Position numbers and translations under genes: made by a program
Origin: Arsukibacterium ikkense
GTDB lineage: Bacteria > Pseudomonadota > Gammaproteobacteria > Enterobacterales > Alteromonadaceae
Direction: 5' to 3'
DNA: 64,000 nucleotides
Assembly (NCBI RefSeq): GCF_000987775.1
Contig: NZ_LAHO01000003.1
Location: 186,001-250,000, forward strand
In this document: positions 37,018-45,708 of the stretch, piece by piece
Layout of the letters: every line of letters begins with the position of its first letter
How positions within the stretch are numbered: position 1 is the first letter of the stretch
Notes under the pieces: model-generated
What the model saw: the letters and a program-made list of their open reading frames with translations, nothing else
Told to the model about the DNA's origin: nothing
Database searches by the model: none

Positions 37018-38478
37018 CTAGGCTATAACACAGCGCTGCTGCGCCCACTGGCGCAAACTGGCCACCCGCTCAGCCATCACCACCGACAGCGGCTGCGTTT
37101 CAGCCAGCTCTGAAACTAAATGATTCAGACTAAACCCCTCGCCATCACTGTGCACCCGATATGTGGCACTGACCACCGCCTGCTCCAGTTCAGCGCCGGA
37201 AAAACCTTGCGCCATCGCAACACATTGCTGTAGCTCAGCGTCAGTCAGGGTCAGGCCGCGCCGGGTTAAATGTAATGCCAGCAAGGCTTTAATTTGCTCG
37301 TTATCGGGTAAATCTACAAAGAATATTTCATCGAAACGGCCTTTGCGTAACAACTCAGGCGCCAGTTCATCAATATTATTTGCCGTTGCCACCATAAATA
37401 CTGCTGTTTTCCGCTCAGCCATCCAGGTTAGCAAGGTGCCTAACAGTCGACGGGTCACGCCATTGTCGTTATCGCCGCCAGCCAGCCCTTTTTCTATTTC
37501 ATCTATCCACAGCACACAGGGCGCCATCGCATCTGCCTGTGCCAGCGCCTGGCTAAGATTTTTTTCAGTCTCACCAATGTATTTATTATACAGCGCCGCC
37601 ATGTCCAGCCGCAGTAGTGGCAATGCCCAGCCGCCGGCTATAGCTTTAGCGGCCAGACTTTTACCCGTGCCCTGCACCCCTGTCAGCAGTAGACCTTTGG
37701 GCGTGTCCGGGCCGTTTTTGATAAATGCCTGTTGCCGCTGCGCCAGCCAGCGTTTTAGATTGCTCAGGCCAATCACATCATCCAGCTGCCGGGTGTCGTA
37801 CACCTGACTTAAGGTACCGGCGCTTTGTAACAAGTTAAATTTAGCGCGATTGATCCTGGGAATATCGGCGGGCGTAATAGCGCCATCATCCACTATTGCT
37901 TTATAGGCCAGCCGCTTTGCTTCATCGAAGGTTAAACCGCGTAAATTCTGTACCAGGGCACTGACATCCGGCGCGGCCATCTCCACCAGCTGACCATGCT
38001 CCTTGCTATATTTATCAGCCGCTTCGCTGATCATCTGCCGTATTTGCTGATCGCCTGGCAATGACAACTGAAAGCGATAAGTTAACCGCGCCAGCTCTGG
38101 TGGGGTATCTAAGGCGTAGCTTAACAAGATAAGGGTATGGCCTAAGCTATCATGGGCCTGGGCAATTTCTTTGATAAAACGGATATGGCGTGGCTCATGT
38201 AAAAATGGATGAAAATCACACAGCACGTAAATACCGGGGCTGCGGGTACCTTTGATCTGTGCCAGCAATTGCGCCGGCTCGGTATTAAAGGCTTGCGGGC
38301 TACTTTCCCGATCGGTGCGCAGCAAACCATCAGTGATGGTCCACTGGAATACCGGCCGCATTAAATTAACGGCCAGGCGTTTAATCAGCGCCAATGCCCG
38401 CAGCTCTTCGTAAGTTTCAATAATAATTAACGGGCTTTTTGCCTGAACCAATACCCGTAAATCTTCAAATTCGTACAT
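37018..38478 (-). CDS. AAA+ ATPase, Ycf46-like
   Basis: 486 residues. The N-terminal RecA-like or degenerate ATPase domain (MYEFEDLRVLVQAKSPLIII, about 1-160) is typical of the cyanobacterial/plastid Ycf46 family. A classical AAA domain follows: Walker A GVQGTGKS (267-274), Walker B CVLWIDEIEK (321-330), sensor 1 in ATANN (364-368), and the arginine finger region RKGRFDE (378-384). Cytosolic. Function is not established for bacterial members. It is the first gene of the pair with the kinase-like protein. The ATG at 38478 is preceded by AAGGAAGAT, and the bkd terminator lies upstream. Confidence 0.87.
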   Translation of the reverse strand: MYEFEDLRVLVQAKSPLIIIETYEELRALALIKRLAVNLMRPVFQWTITDGLLRTDRESSPQAFNTEPAQLLAQIKGTRSPGIYVLCDFHPFLHEPRHIRFIKEIAQAHDSLGHTLILLSYALDTPPELARLTYRFQLSLPGDQQIRQMISEAADKYSKEHGQLVEMAAPDVSALVQNLRGLTFDEAKRLAYKAIVDDGAITPADIPRINRAKFNLLQSAGTLSQVYDTRQLDDVIGLSNLKRWLAQRQQAFIKNGPDTPKGLLLTGVQGTGKSLAAKAIAGGWALPLLRLDMAALYNKYIGETEKNLSQALAQADAMAPCVLWIDEIEKGLAGGDNDNGVTRRLLGTLLTWMAERKTAVFMVATANNIDELAPELLRKGRFDEIFFVDLPDNEQIKALLALHLTRRGLTLTDAELQQCVAMAQGFSGAELEQAVVSATYRVHSDGEGFSLNHLVSELAETQPLSVVMAERVASLRQWAQQRCVIA

Positions 38479-38514
38479 GTATCTTCCTTGTATCAGCCAT
38501 CGCTGCGGCTATAA

Positions 38515-38541
38515 AAAAACCCACTAGCATCGTGGGTTTTT
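38515..38541 (-). terminator. rho-independent terminator of the bkd operon
   Basis: Perfect 10-bp stem AAAAACCCAC / GTGGGTTTTT with a 7-base loop, just downstream of the E2 stop, with T-run on the minus strand. Confidence 0.88.
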
Positions 38542-38569
38542 AGCAGAAACACAGCAGCTTGCCAACTGC

Positions 38570-40150
38570 TTAAATCATATTAACCAGCATGGCTGATGGC
38601 TGTTCCAGATACTGCTTCCATAAATTGGTGAAGCGGGCAATGGTACCACCGTCAATGATCCGATGATCACCTGACCAGCTGATCTGCATCAGTTGTCTGG
38701 CTTCCACCTCACCTTTGGCGTTAAAACGCGGCAATGTTTGTACTTTACCCAGCGCCACTATCGCCACTTCAGGCTTATTGATAATGGGCGTGGCCACCGT
38801 GCCACCTATAGCGCCAATATTAGAGATGGTAATAGTGCCGCCTTTCAGATCTACCGGGCTAACCCGCCCTTCGCGCGCAGAATCAGTTAAGCGGCTGAGC
38901 TCACGGGCAATATCAATAATCGATTTAGCCTGGCAGCCTTTTACATTCGGCACCAGCAAACCTACTTTCGAGTCCACCGCCACGCCGATATTATGCTCAC
39001 TAAAGTAGCGCAGCTCAGTGCAATCAGCATTAGGCTGGCTATTCATCACCGGGAAGTCTTTGATTGCCAATGACATCGCCTTCATAAAAAATGGCATCAT
39101 GGTTAACTTAACGCCTTGTTTGGCATAGCTGTCTTTCAGGCTCAAGCGCAGTGCAATAAGCGCAGTTAAATCAATTTCTTCACAGTAGGTGAAATGCGGG
39201 ATGCTGGCTACTGAATCAGCCATTTGCCGGGCCATCGCAGCTTTAATGCCTTTAATCGGCTCAACCCGATCAGCATTAGCTACTGCTGACTGGCTAGCCG
39301 ATGCGTTGCTCTGTGCTGCAGCTAAGCGGCTGCTTGTCTGCGGCTGAGTGCCATTGGCAAAGGCTTTGACATCTTCTTTATATACCCGGCCTTTTTCGCC
39401 GGACCCAGCTACTTTGGCAAGGTCAATATTAAGCTCCCGGGCCAGGCGACGCACTGCCGGGCTGGCCAGTGCTTTACCGCTGGCAGCACTTGCCGTGGCA
39501 TGACTGACGCTCTGCTCGCTGGCACCATGCTCGGCTGGCACAGGGCGCTGAGCGGGTGCTGTGGTATTAACAGCGACAGCCTGCCCGGCAATTTGCATCG
39601 CAAACAATGGCGAGTGCACCTTGGCAATTTCACCTTTGGCATAATACAGCTTACTGACTACCCCGGAATATTTCGCCGGAATTTGCACCAGGGCTTTGTC
39701 AGTCATCACATCACACACCGGCTGGTCTTCAACAATGCTGTCACCTTCTGCCACCAGCCAGTCGACAATTTCACATTCCACTATGCCTTCACCAATATCC
39801 GGTAAAATAAAGTCTTCCGTGCTGCTTGCCGGTTCACACATGTTTTTCACAGTACTTACGCTGGGTCCGGTTGCTGCGGCGTTAGCTGGCTCAGCGGCGC
39901 TAACCGGGCTGTCAGCAATTTCCATGGCAAATAGCGGTGCATGCACTTTGGCAATTTCGCCTTTAGCGTAATACAACTTGCTGACCACACCGTTATGTAC
40001 CGCCGGAATTTGCACCAGGGCTTTGTCAGTCATCACATCACACACCGGCTGATCTTCAACAATGCTATCGCCTTCCGCCACCAACCAGTCAACGATTTCG
40101 CATTCAACGATACCTTCGCCGATATCCGGCAGTATAAAATCCTGTTTCAT
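38570..40150 (-). CDS. bkdB: branched-chain 2-oxoacid dehydrogenase, E2 (dihydrolipoyl acyltransferase) with two lipoyl domains
   Basis: Core acyltransferase of the BCKDH complex that makes branched acyl-CoAs from 2-oxoacids of Val, Leu and Ile. Domain order: lipoyl 1 (about 1-80, lipoyl Lys43 in MTDKA), lipoyl 2 (about 112-190, Lys152), E1/E3-binding domain (about 229-265, ASPAVRRLARELNIDLAKV), catalytic domain with the DHRIIDGG motif (495-502). The two lipoyl domains are almost identical in protein sequence over about 47 residues. 526 residues, longer than one-lipoyl homologues. Last gene of the E1alpha-E1beta-E2 operon. No E3 (lipoamide dehydrogenase) gene is here, so E3 is presumably shared from elsewhere. 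Confidence 0.95.
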   Translation of the reverse strand: MKQDFILPDIGEGIVECEIVDWLVAEGDSIVEDQPVCDVMTDKALVQIPAVHNGVVSKLYYAKGEIAKVHAPLFAMEIADSPVSAAEPANAAATGPSVSTVKNMCEPASSTEDFILPDIGEGIVECEIVDWLVAEGDSIVEDQPVCDVMTDKALVQIPAKYSGVVSKLYYAKGEIAKVHSPLFAMQIAGQAVAVNTTAPAQRPVPAEHGASEQSVSHATASAASGKALASPAVRRLARELNIDLAKVAGSGEKGRVYKEDVKAFANGTQPQTSSRLAAAQSNASASQSAVANADRVEPIKGIKAAMARQMADSVASIPHFTYCEEIDLTALIALRLSLKDSYAKQGVKLTMMPFFMKAMSLAIKDFPVMNSQPNADCTELRYFSEHNIGVAVDSKVGLLVPNVKGCQAKSIIDIARELSRLTDSAREGRVSPVDLKGGTITISNIGAIGGTVATPIINKPEVAIVALGKVQTLPRFNAKGEVEARQLMQISWSGDHRIIDGGTIARFTNLWKQYLEQPSAMLVNMI

Positions 40151-40159
40151 GCTGCCTCC

Positions 40160-41137
40160 TTAGAAATTAACCGAGCGCATAATGGCTTCGTAGGTTTTAA
40201 GATGATCAGCAACATATTCTTTTTCCAGTGCCAGCGGATAAGGTGTATCCATACCACAAACCCGTTCAATCGGGCTTTCCAGCTGCAAAAAGCACATTTT
40301 CTGCATAGTAGCAGCAATTTCACCGGCAAAGCCGCCGGTTAATGGCGCTTCATGGTTAATGACCAGCCGGCCGGTTTTCATTACAGACGCTGCTACGGTA
40401 TCGGCATCCCAGGGCAGAATGCTTCGCAAATCAATAACTTCGCATGACACGCCCTGCTCTTGCGCCATTGCCACGGCTTTGTCGACGATTTCCATCTGGG
40501 CGCCCCAGGCTAAAACCGTAACGTCCTTACCTTCACGCACCACCTCGGCTTTACCCAGCTCAATTTCGTAATACTCTTCCGGCACTTCGCCTGTTGACGC
40601 CCGGTACAGTTTTTTCGGTTCAAAAAAGATCACCGGATCCTGGCTGGCGATTGACGCCAATAGCAAGCCTTTTGCCTGATAGGGGTCACGCGGGATCACC
40701 ACTTTTAAACCCGGGGTGTGGGCGAAATAGGCCTCTGGTGACTGGCTATGATAATGGCCACCGGCAATACCACCACCATAGGGGCTACGAAATACTAACC
40801 CCCCCACATTAAACTCGTTACCTGAGCGGTAACGAAACTTAGCTGTTTCATTGACGATTTGGTCAAACGCCGGAAAGATGTAATCTGCAAACTGAATTTC
40901 CGCCACCGGCTTCATACCCTGCGCGGCCATGCCATTGGCAAAACCGGCTATACCCTGCTCGGTTAGTGGCGTGTTAAAGCAGCGGGCTTTACCGTACTTT
41001 TCCTGTAATTTACTGGTGGCACGAAATACCCCGCCAAAATGGCCAACGTCTTCGCCAAAGCATACTACGGTATCGTCTTTAGCCATGGCTAAATCAAGCG
41101 CGTTGTTAATCGCTTGCAGCATATTCATTTTTGCCAT
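40160..41137 (-). CDS. bkdA2: branched-chain 2-oxoacid dehydrogenase E1 beta subunit
   Basis: 325-residue transketolase-type beta subunit of the thiamine-diphosphate E1. Signatures include [18 protein letters not shown] near the start (with the Glu of the ThDP activation site), [48 protein letters not shown], and [20 protein letters not shown] strands. The final segment [21 protein letters not shown] is typical for BCKDH and distinguishes it from pyruvate dehydrogenase beta. Start shares one base with the E1alpha stop (TAATG), and E2 starts 9 bp downstream, so the three are coupled. Confidence 0.95.
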   Translation of the reverse strand: MAKMNMLQAINNALDLAMAKDDTVVCFGEDVGHFGGVFRATSKLQEKYGKARCFNTPLTEQGIAGFANGMAAQGMKPVAEIQFADYIFPAFDQIVNETAKFRYRSGNEFNVGGLVFRSPYGGGIAGGHYHSQSPEAYFAHTPGLKVVIPRDPYQAKGLLLASIASQDPVIFFEPKKLYRASTGEVPEEYYEIELGKAEVVREGKDVTVLAWGAQMEIVDKAVAMAQEQGVSCEVIDLRSILPWDADTVAASVMKTGRLVINHEAPLTGGFAGEIAATMQKMCFLQLESPIERVCGMDTPYPLALEKEYVADHLKTYEAIMRSVNF

Positions 41138-42321
41138 TAATCCAGTCTCCCCGACGTCACCGGATAAGCATCCGGGTATTTTCTGATATGTTGTTTTAAT
41201 TCATCTAATTGTTGTTGCAACGCCGGGATAGGCTGTTGATATACATCAGAAATTAAATGTTCTATGCCAGGCTTAGCCACTTTTTCAGCCACTTTTAAGG
41301 CATCAAGAATTTCAGTACGCAGCTTTTCAATTTTTGCCTTATCGGCGTCTTCATCCAGCCAGCCCTGTTTCACCAACCATAAACGAAAGCGGGAAATCGG
41401 GTCTGTTTTACGCCACATTTCTTCTTCTTCTTTTGAGCGATAACCACTGGGATCGTCAGATGACGAATGCGCGCCTAAACGATAGGCCATGGCTTCAATT
41501 AATACCGGCTCGTTATGTGCAAGCGCATAGTCGCGGGCCATTTTGGTGGCCTGATATACCGCTAGTATATCTGCACCATCTACCCGCAGCGCTTTCATGC
41601 CATAACCGACGGCCCGGCAGGCAATACCATCACCGACAAATTGCTCATTGGCCGGAGTTGAAATGGCATAGCCGTTATTGCGACAGAAAAACAGCACCGG
41701 CGCTTTATGTACCGCCGCCATATTTAAACCAGCATGAAAATCGCCCTCTGATGCCGCGCCCTCACCAAAGTAACAAATGGTGGTGTTGTTCAGTCCACGC
41801 AGTTTCTGGGCATAGGCGTAGCCGCTTGCCTGAGGAATTTGGGTGCCCAGTGGCGATGAAATCGTCATATAGTGAATATCTTTACTGCCGTAATGCACCG
41901 GCATCTGCCGGCCTTTACCCAAGTCTTTTTCATTGGAGAACAGCTGATTCATAAACTGTTCCAGGCTAAAGCCCCGATAACGCAGCGCACCTTGTTCGCG
42001 GTACTGCGCCATAATCATGTCTTGCTCATCCAACGCCGCTGCGCTACCCACTGTGGTGGCTTCTTCACCCAGACATTGCATATAAAAGCTAATCCGGCCC
42101 TGGCGTTGTGCCGCCAGCATCCGCTCATCCAGCACCCGGGTAAACACCATGGTGTCATACATTTTCAGTGCAGTGGCTTTATCCACTGTCGGTTTGTCGG
42201 CACCGTCATACAGGTTGCCATCGTCTTTAAGAATGCGCAGAGTAGGAATTTTTAACGCATCACCGGCAGTAAAAGCTGCAGTATGCACCGTGGTGATGGT
42301 GGCGTTATTAGGGTTTGTCAT
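41137..42321 (-). CDS. bkdA1: branched-chain 2-oxoacid dehydrogenase E1 alpha subunit
   Basis: 394-residue ThDP-binding alpha subunit. Signatures: [22 protein letters not shown] (substrate-channel entry), [29 protein letters not shown], the ThDP/Mg motif [37 protein letters not shown], and the phosphorylation-loop region [16 protein letters not shown], which together are diagnostic of BCKDH rather than PDH. I take the ATG at 42321 (AAGAGA upstream); a GTG at 42345 would add eight residues. A LiuR-like 16-bp box lies 54 bp upstream. Confidence 0.95.
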   Translation of the reverse strand: MTNPNNATITTVHTAAFTAGDALKIPTLRILKDDGNLYDGADKPTVDKATALKMYDTMVFTRVLDERMLAAQRQGRISFYMQCLGEEATTVGSAAALDEQDMIMAQYREQGALRYRGFSLEQFMNQLFSNEKDLGKGRQMPVHYGSKDIHYMTISSPLGTQIPQASGYAYAQKLRGLNNTTICYFGEGAASEGDFHAGLNMAAVHKAPVLFFCRNNGYAISTPANEQFVGDGIACRAVGYGMKALRVDGADILAVYQATKMARDYALAHNEPVLIEAMAYRLGAHSSSDDPSGYRSKEEEEMWRKTDPISRFRLWLVKQGWLDEDADKAKIEKLRTEILDALKVAEKVAKPGIEHLISDVYQQPIPALQQQLDELKQHIRKYPDAYPVTSGRLD

Positions 42322-42374
42322 AGCTATCTCTTGGGTTGTGGACACGCTGTCGATTATCGTTATTTGCCGGGAAC

Positions 42375-42390
42375 TTTACCTTTACGTAAA
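42375..42390. promoter_or_regulatory. 16-bp LiuR-like palindromic box upstream of the bkd operon
   Basis: TTTACCTTTACGTAAA (plus strand); arms TTTAC/GTAAA are perfect. Its reverse complement TTTACGTAAAGGTAAA differs at one of 16 positions from the box upstream of etfB (58509-58524). It resembles the operator of the MerR-type branched-chain degradation regulator LiuR as I recall it; the regulator gene is not in the window. Confidence 0.6.
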
Positions 42391-42415
42391 CTGCATTGCA
42401 ACCGTACCCGGGTAC

Positions 42416-42449
42416 AAAAAAACCTGACAGCCCGCTGAGCTGTCAGGTT
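42416..42449 (-). terminator. rho-independent terminator of astE
   Basis: Perfect 10-bp stem AACCTGACAG / CTGTCAGGTT (42421-42430, 42440-42449); on the minus strand a run of seven T residues follows. Confidence 0.88.
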
Positions 42450-42494
42450 ATATTTACTGTCGGTCAGCGCTGTTACTCCAGCAAACCAGGCGTT

Positions 42495-43541
42495 TTACCC
42501 CAGATTATCGGTAACAGTGGTTGGTACCACCATCAGCATAGCACGTTGCCCTATCGCGACGTTGGCGTTCGGGAATATCAGCGCTTCACCTTGCCGCTCT
42601 ACCCGATATTCAATATCACCATCTGTTGCCAACAGAGTTCCTGGCGGATAACAGGTAAAGTTTTCAATATCGTCGGCAAAGTGCAATTTAAAATCCTGGG
42701 TTTGTTTGATAATTGAGCGGTATACCTGATATATATTGAACTGACTACTGGCAAAAGGGGCGGCTTTAACCGGCTCTGCCCTGATCAAAGCACGCAAGGC
42801 GTCGTTTGCTTTGGCAAAGCGCGCCATCTCATTTTGGCCGAACGGCTTAACCTTGCCCAGTTCAATAGTAAAGGAGTTGGCCCCATGGCTATGGGACGCA
42901 TAGTAGCTAAAGGTGGTCGCCGGCGTTTGCATCAGCAACACCGTATTCACATCACAGGCGGCTAAAAACACAAATTCAGCCTGCTGCCAGGGTTTGCCAT
43001 GCAAGTACGGGTATACCGCAAATTTCTCAAAGCGCGAGCCCCGGATCGCCGTATGTAAATCATACAAACTACGGTTACGCGTTGCCAGACTGGTTACGGG
43101 TAACTGCTGGTAAAACTGGCTGACATACTGCTCTAACGCTTTGGCGCGGTGCCGTTCGGCATTAATTAACCCCGCCCCTTTGCTGTGATAGCCTGAAAAC
43201 AACCGGTTCAGGTTTTCGGTGATTTCCCGACTACCGGCATTAATGGCAGCCGGGTTACCAAACAGCACCAGCAGCCTTACTTTAGGCACTAAATGCGCTG
43301 TCAGGATGTCCTGCACAATAGCCGCGCAAATTTCAATAGGCGCCGTTTCGTTGCCATGAATGCCGCAGGACAACACCAGATCATCATTACTGGCTTGCTC
43401 AGGTTCAAAACAAATTACCCCGCTATCCCAAACCTGCACCTGAGTGCCATTGTCCAGGCTGAAACTGAACGGGGCCAGCCCATCCGGGTTAGCTAAAGTA
43501 AGTTTAAGAAAATCACCTGCGGCGATTAACTGCTGCACCAT
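42495..43541 (-). CDS. astE: succinylglutamate desuccinylase
   Basis: Zinc carboxypeptidase-like enzyme of the last step of the arginine succinyltransferase pathway, releasing succinate and glutamate. Zn-binding segment SCGIHGNETAPIEI (His and Glu ligands), NAGSREITENLNRLFSG, and DLHTAIRGSRFEKFAVYP (third ligand His) are visible, followed by the catalytic Glu in FTIELGKVKPFGQN. 348 residues from the ATG at 43541, which has GGAG eight bases upstream; the frame extends to a TTG at 43583. The other ast genes are absent here, so this copy stands alone between the GGDEF gene and the bkd operon. Confidence 0.9.
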   Translation of the reverse strand: MVQQLIAAGDFLKLTLANPDGLAPFSFSLDNGTQVQVWDSGVICFEPEQASNDDLVLSCGIHGNETAPIEICAAIVQDILTAHLVPKVRLLVLFGNPAAINAGSREITENLNRLFSGYHSKGAGLINAERHRAKALEQYVSQFYQQLPVTSLATRNRSLYDLHTAIRGSRFEKFAVYPYLHGKPWQQAEFVFLAACDVNTVLLMQTPATTFSYYASHSHGANSFTIELGKVKPFGQNEMARFAKANDALRALIRAEPVKAAPFASSQFNIYQVYRSIIKQTQDFKLHFADDIENFTCYPPGTLLATDGDIEYRVERQGEALIFPNANVAIGQRAMLMVVPTTVTDNLG

Positions 43542-43593
43542 ATTTACTACTCCATTCGATGGCAAGCCGGTAACGACTGACAAGCTCGGATTG

Positions 43594-45375
43594 TCAGCTT
43601 ACCGTTTGCTGAAATTCGACAACCTGATTACGGCCTTTTGCTTTAGCCTGATACATCGCCTTGTCGGCGTCGGCCAGTAACTGCTTAACATCATAACCGC
43701 TGCTATTGCTGCCACTCACTCCAAAACTGGCACTGAGGCTAAATTGATGTTCGCTGCTGTTGCAATCAATGCCGACAATGGCATCACGGCAAATCTCAGC
43801 CAGTAAGGTGGCTTTATCCAGCTCGCAGCCCGGCATCATAATAACAAATTCTTCACCGCCAATCCGGCCGAAAATGTCGTTCGAGCGCATAAACTGCTTA
43901 CAGGCCTGCACGATTTGCTGCAGCGCCCAATCGCCGGTAGCATGGCCAAACTGGTCGTTTATGGTTTTAAAATGATCCAGGTCGAACAAAATAACCGCCA
44001 CCGGCACCTGTCTGGCCCGGCAAGACTTAATGGCCAGCCTGGCCTGGTTATTAAAGTGGTAACGGTTACTTATTCCTGTTAGCTGATCATATTCGGCCAT
44101 CAGCTTAAAGCGCCTGCGCCCGGTCAGGCCGCGATAGGCCAGCACCAAAGCGGTAAAGCCGATTAAGGTTGCCAGAATTAACCACAAGCGGCTGTTTTTA
44201 GCTTCTTGCTGATAAATACTTTGTTGTAAAAACAGCAGTTCGTTATCTCTGTCCAGCAAACTAATCCGTTGATTTTTTAATTCAATTTCCGACTTCACCA
44301 TATGATAGGCGGCCTGCTGCGAGGCTTTGTTCGCATTTAACTCGCCTTCCGTCTGGCGCATCAGCTCAAAATAATTAAGTGCCTGCTGGTAGTTCTGCTG
44401 CATTTTTGCTATTTGATATAAGGTATTATAAGCCTCTACCAACGCCGGATTATTCGGGCTGGATTGCGCGGCGCTGAGTGCTTGCTCCGCCAGTAACTCA
44501 GCTTGTTGTATTTCCCCCAGCGACAAGTGCGCCTGAGCGGCCAGAGCAGCGAATTGCGAAATCAGGATCGGATACCTGGTTTGTTCAATTTCAGCTTTAT
44601 GCTGCAGATAAATAGCCAGCGCGGACTTGTTATCATTGCTGGCTAACTGATCACGCATCAGCTCTTTTCTGGCCAAATTGGCCGGAATTACTTCTCTGAC
44701 AGCAATACATTCATCAATCAGCTGGTTAGCCTCGTCAGAACCGACGACAACATTGGCTTGTTGATACTTGGCATCAAGGATAATAACTCTGATCCGGCAG
44801 GCTAGCTTGGCAGAAATTGCAGAAAAATCGATATAACGTTTGTACAAGAGTGTAAGATCGTATCTCTCTAGCTGGTTATAGGTGAACATCACTATAACGA
44901 TTACTTGCGCTAACAACTCTGGGTCACGGATTGACGGAATACTGTTTATCAACTGTTCAAGATAAGTAAACGCCAGCGTATAGTTATTCGACAACAGCAA
45001 CACATTAACGGCCATTACCTGAGCCCGGATCAGAAACTCAGAATTGGCTGACACATCAAGTAGTGGAGTTAAGGTTGGCAGCACCTTGTCATATTGACCT
45101 TGCAAGGCTTGTTCATATGCTGTCAACAAGGCCAGATATTCTTGGTCGGCCGCCAGCGTTACCGGTAGTTGCCTTATTCTGGCTAATTCAGTTTTAAAGC
45201 GAAGCTGATCTTCCAGTCTGATTTGATCAATCTCAGCCATTTGCTGACGCACAGTTAATTGCAAAGCTGACGTTTCAAAAATTCTCGGAGATATCTTATC
45301 ATCGGCAGCCCTCACCGGCTCAACCCCAGCTAACTGCAGCAACACTATCCCTGTCGCAATCAGTAACGACTTCAC
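43594..45375 (-). CDS. TPR-containing diguanylate cyclase (exported sensor, GGDEF)
   Basis: 593 residues. An N-terminal signal peptide (KSLLIATGIVLLQLAGVEPVRA) precedes a helical region with tetratricopeptide-like repeats (about 25-365) predicted to lie in the periplasm. A membrane helix follows (LWLILATLIGFTALVLAYRGL, about 383-402), then a cytoplasmic GGDEF domain with active-site GGEEF (about 506-510) and an I-site RSND five residues before it. Probably makes c-di-GMP in response to a periplasmic signal. The GTG start at 45375 has AAAGGA upstream and sits 33 bp after the borosin precursor stop, so it may be cotranscribed with that locus. The ligand is unknown. Confidence 0.88.
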   Translation of the reverse strand: MKSLLIATGIVLLQLAGVEPVRAADDKISPRIFETSALQLTVRQQMAEIDQIRLEDQLRFKTELARIRQLPVTLAADQEYLALLTAYEQALQGQYDKVLPTLTPLLDVSANSEFLIRAQVMAVNVLLLSNNYTLAFTYLEQLINSIPSIRDPELLAQVIVIVMFTYNQLERYDLTLLYKRYIDFSAISAKLACRIRVIILDAKYQQANVVVGSDEANQLIDECIAVREVIPANLARKELMRDQLASNDNKSALAIYLQHKAEIEQTRYPILISQFAALAAQAHLSLGEIQQAELLAEQALSAAQSSPNNPALVEAYNTLYQIAKMQQNYQQALNYFELMRQTEGELNANKASQQAAYHMVKSEIELKNQRISLLDRDNELLFLQQSIYQQEAKNSRLWLILATLIGFTALVLAYRGLTGRRRFKLMAEYDQLTGISNRYHFNNQARLAIKSCRARQVPVAVILFDLDHFKTINDQFGHATGDWALQQIVQACKQFMRSNDIFGRIGGEEFVIMMPGCELDKATLLAEICRDAIVGIDCNSSEHQFSLSASFGVSGSNSSGYDVKQLLADADKAMYQAKAKGRNQVVEFQQTVS

Positions 45376-45408
45376 GTCATCAAGTCCTTTTATTTCCTGA
45401 CACCAGAT

Positions 45409-45708
45409 TTAACCAGCCTTTTTAATATCATGTTCTGCAGGCTCAGGAGTATCAGACGGTTGTTTTACGGGCTCTTCAGCAGGCTTATCGCTTGGCGTCG
45501 GTTCTTCTGCCGGAAATATCATACAAACTATTTTATTATCTGTAAGTAATAAGCTAGCCAGTTTTTCGTTATCTTTTACAGCAATTGCCTGTTTCACTGC
45601 CGGATCGAAATCAAGCGGGTTTAATACTTGCTCTAACTGTGTAGCAGGCAAGTGGCGCAGTGACGCATCTTCACCTAATTTTTGCAAAAGCTGCAGTATA
45701 TTATTCAT
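45409..45708 (-). CDS. candidate split borosin precursor (SonA-like, with Pro/Glu-rich tail)
   Basis: 99 residues. Residues 1-53 (LLQKLGEDASLRHLP... to NEKLASLL) resemble the borosin-binding domain of SonA, the precursor of the split borosin system of Shewanella oneidensis. Shared features are the Q-x-LG-x-DA-x-L motif, the spacing, the DN/DMEKL helix end and the small size. A short hydrophobic core follows (TDNKIVCMIF, residues 56-65), then a 34-residue tail of Pro, Glu, Asp and Lys. In known borosins the methyltransferase N-methylates backbone amides in such a core; residues 59-65 (KIVCMIF) are the likely targets here. The ATG has AGGGAG six bases upstream and overlaps the GNAT stop as ATGA, consistent with strong coupled translation. 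The product is inferred, not known. Confidence 0.8.
   Translation of the reverse strand: MNNILQLLQKLGEDASLRHLPATQLEQVLNPLDFDPAVKQAIAVKDNEKLASLLLTDNKIVCMIFPAEEPTPSDKPAEEPVKQPSDTPEPAEHDIKKAG

Noticed and set aside
37163..37807. 214-codon open frame on the plus strand
   Set aside because: Antisense to the AAA+ gene; Ser/Cys/Arg-rich composition typical of a shadow frame.
41334..41954. 206-codon open frame on the plus strand
   Set aside because: Antisense to bkdA1, whose family motifs are continuous on the minus strand; no plausible protein features.
45409..45708. 99-residue protein as a Nif11-type RiPP leader
   Set aside because: Small leader-like N-terminus could suggest Nif11, but the pairing with a SonM-like methyltransferase and the SonA-like helices fit a borosin precursor better; no double-glycine cleavage site is seen.
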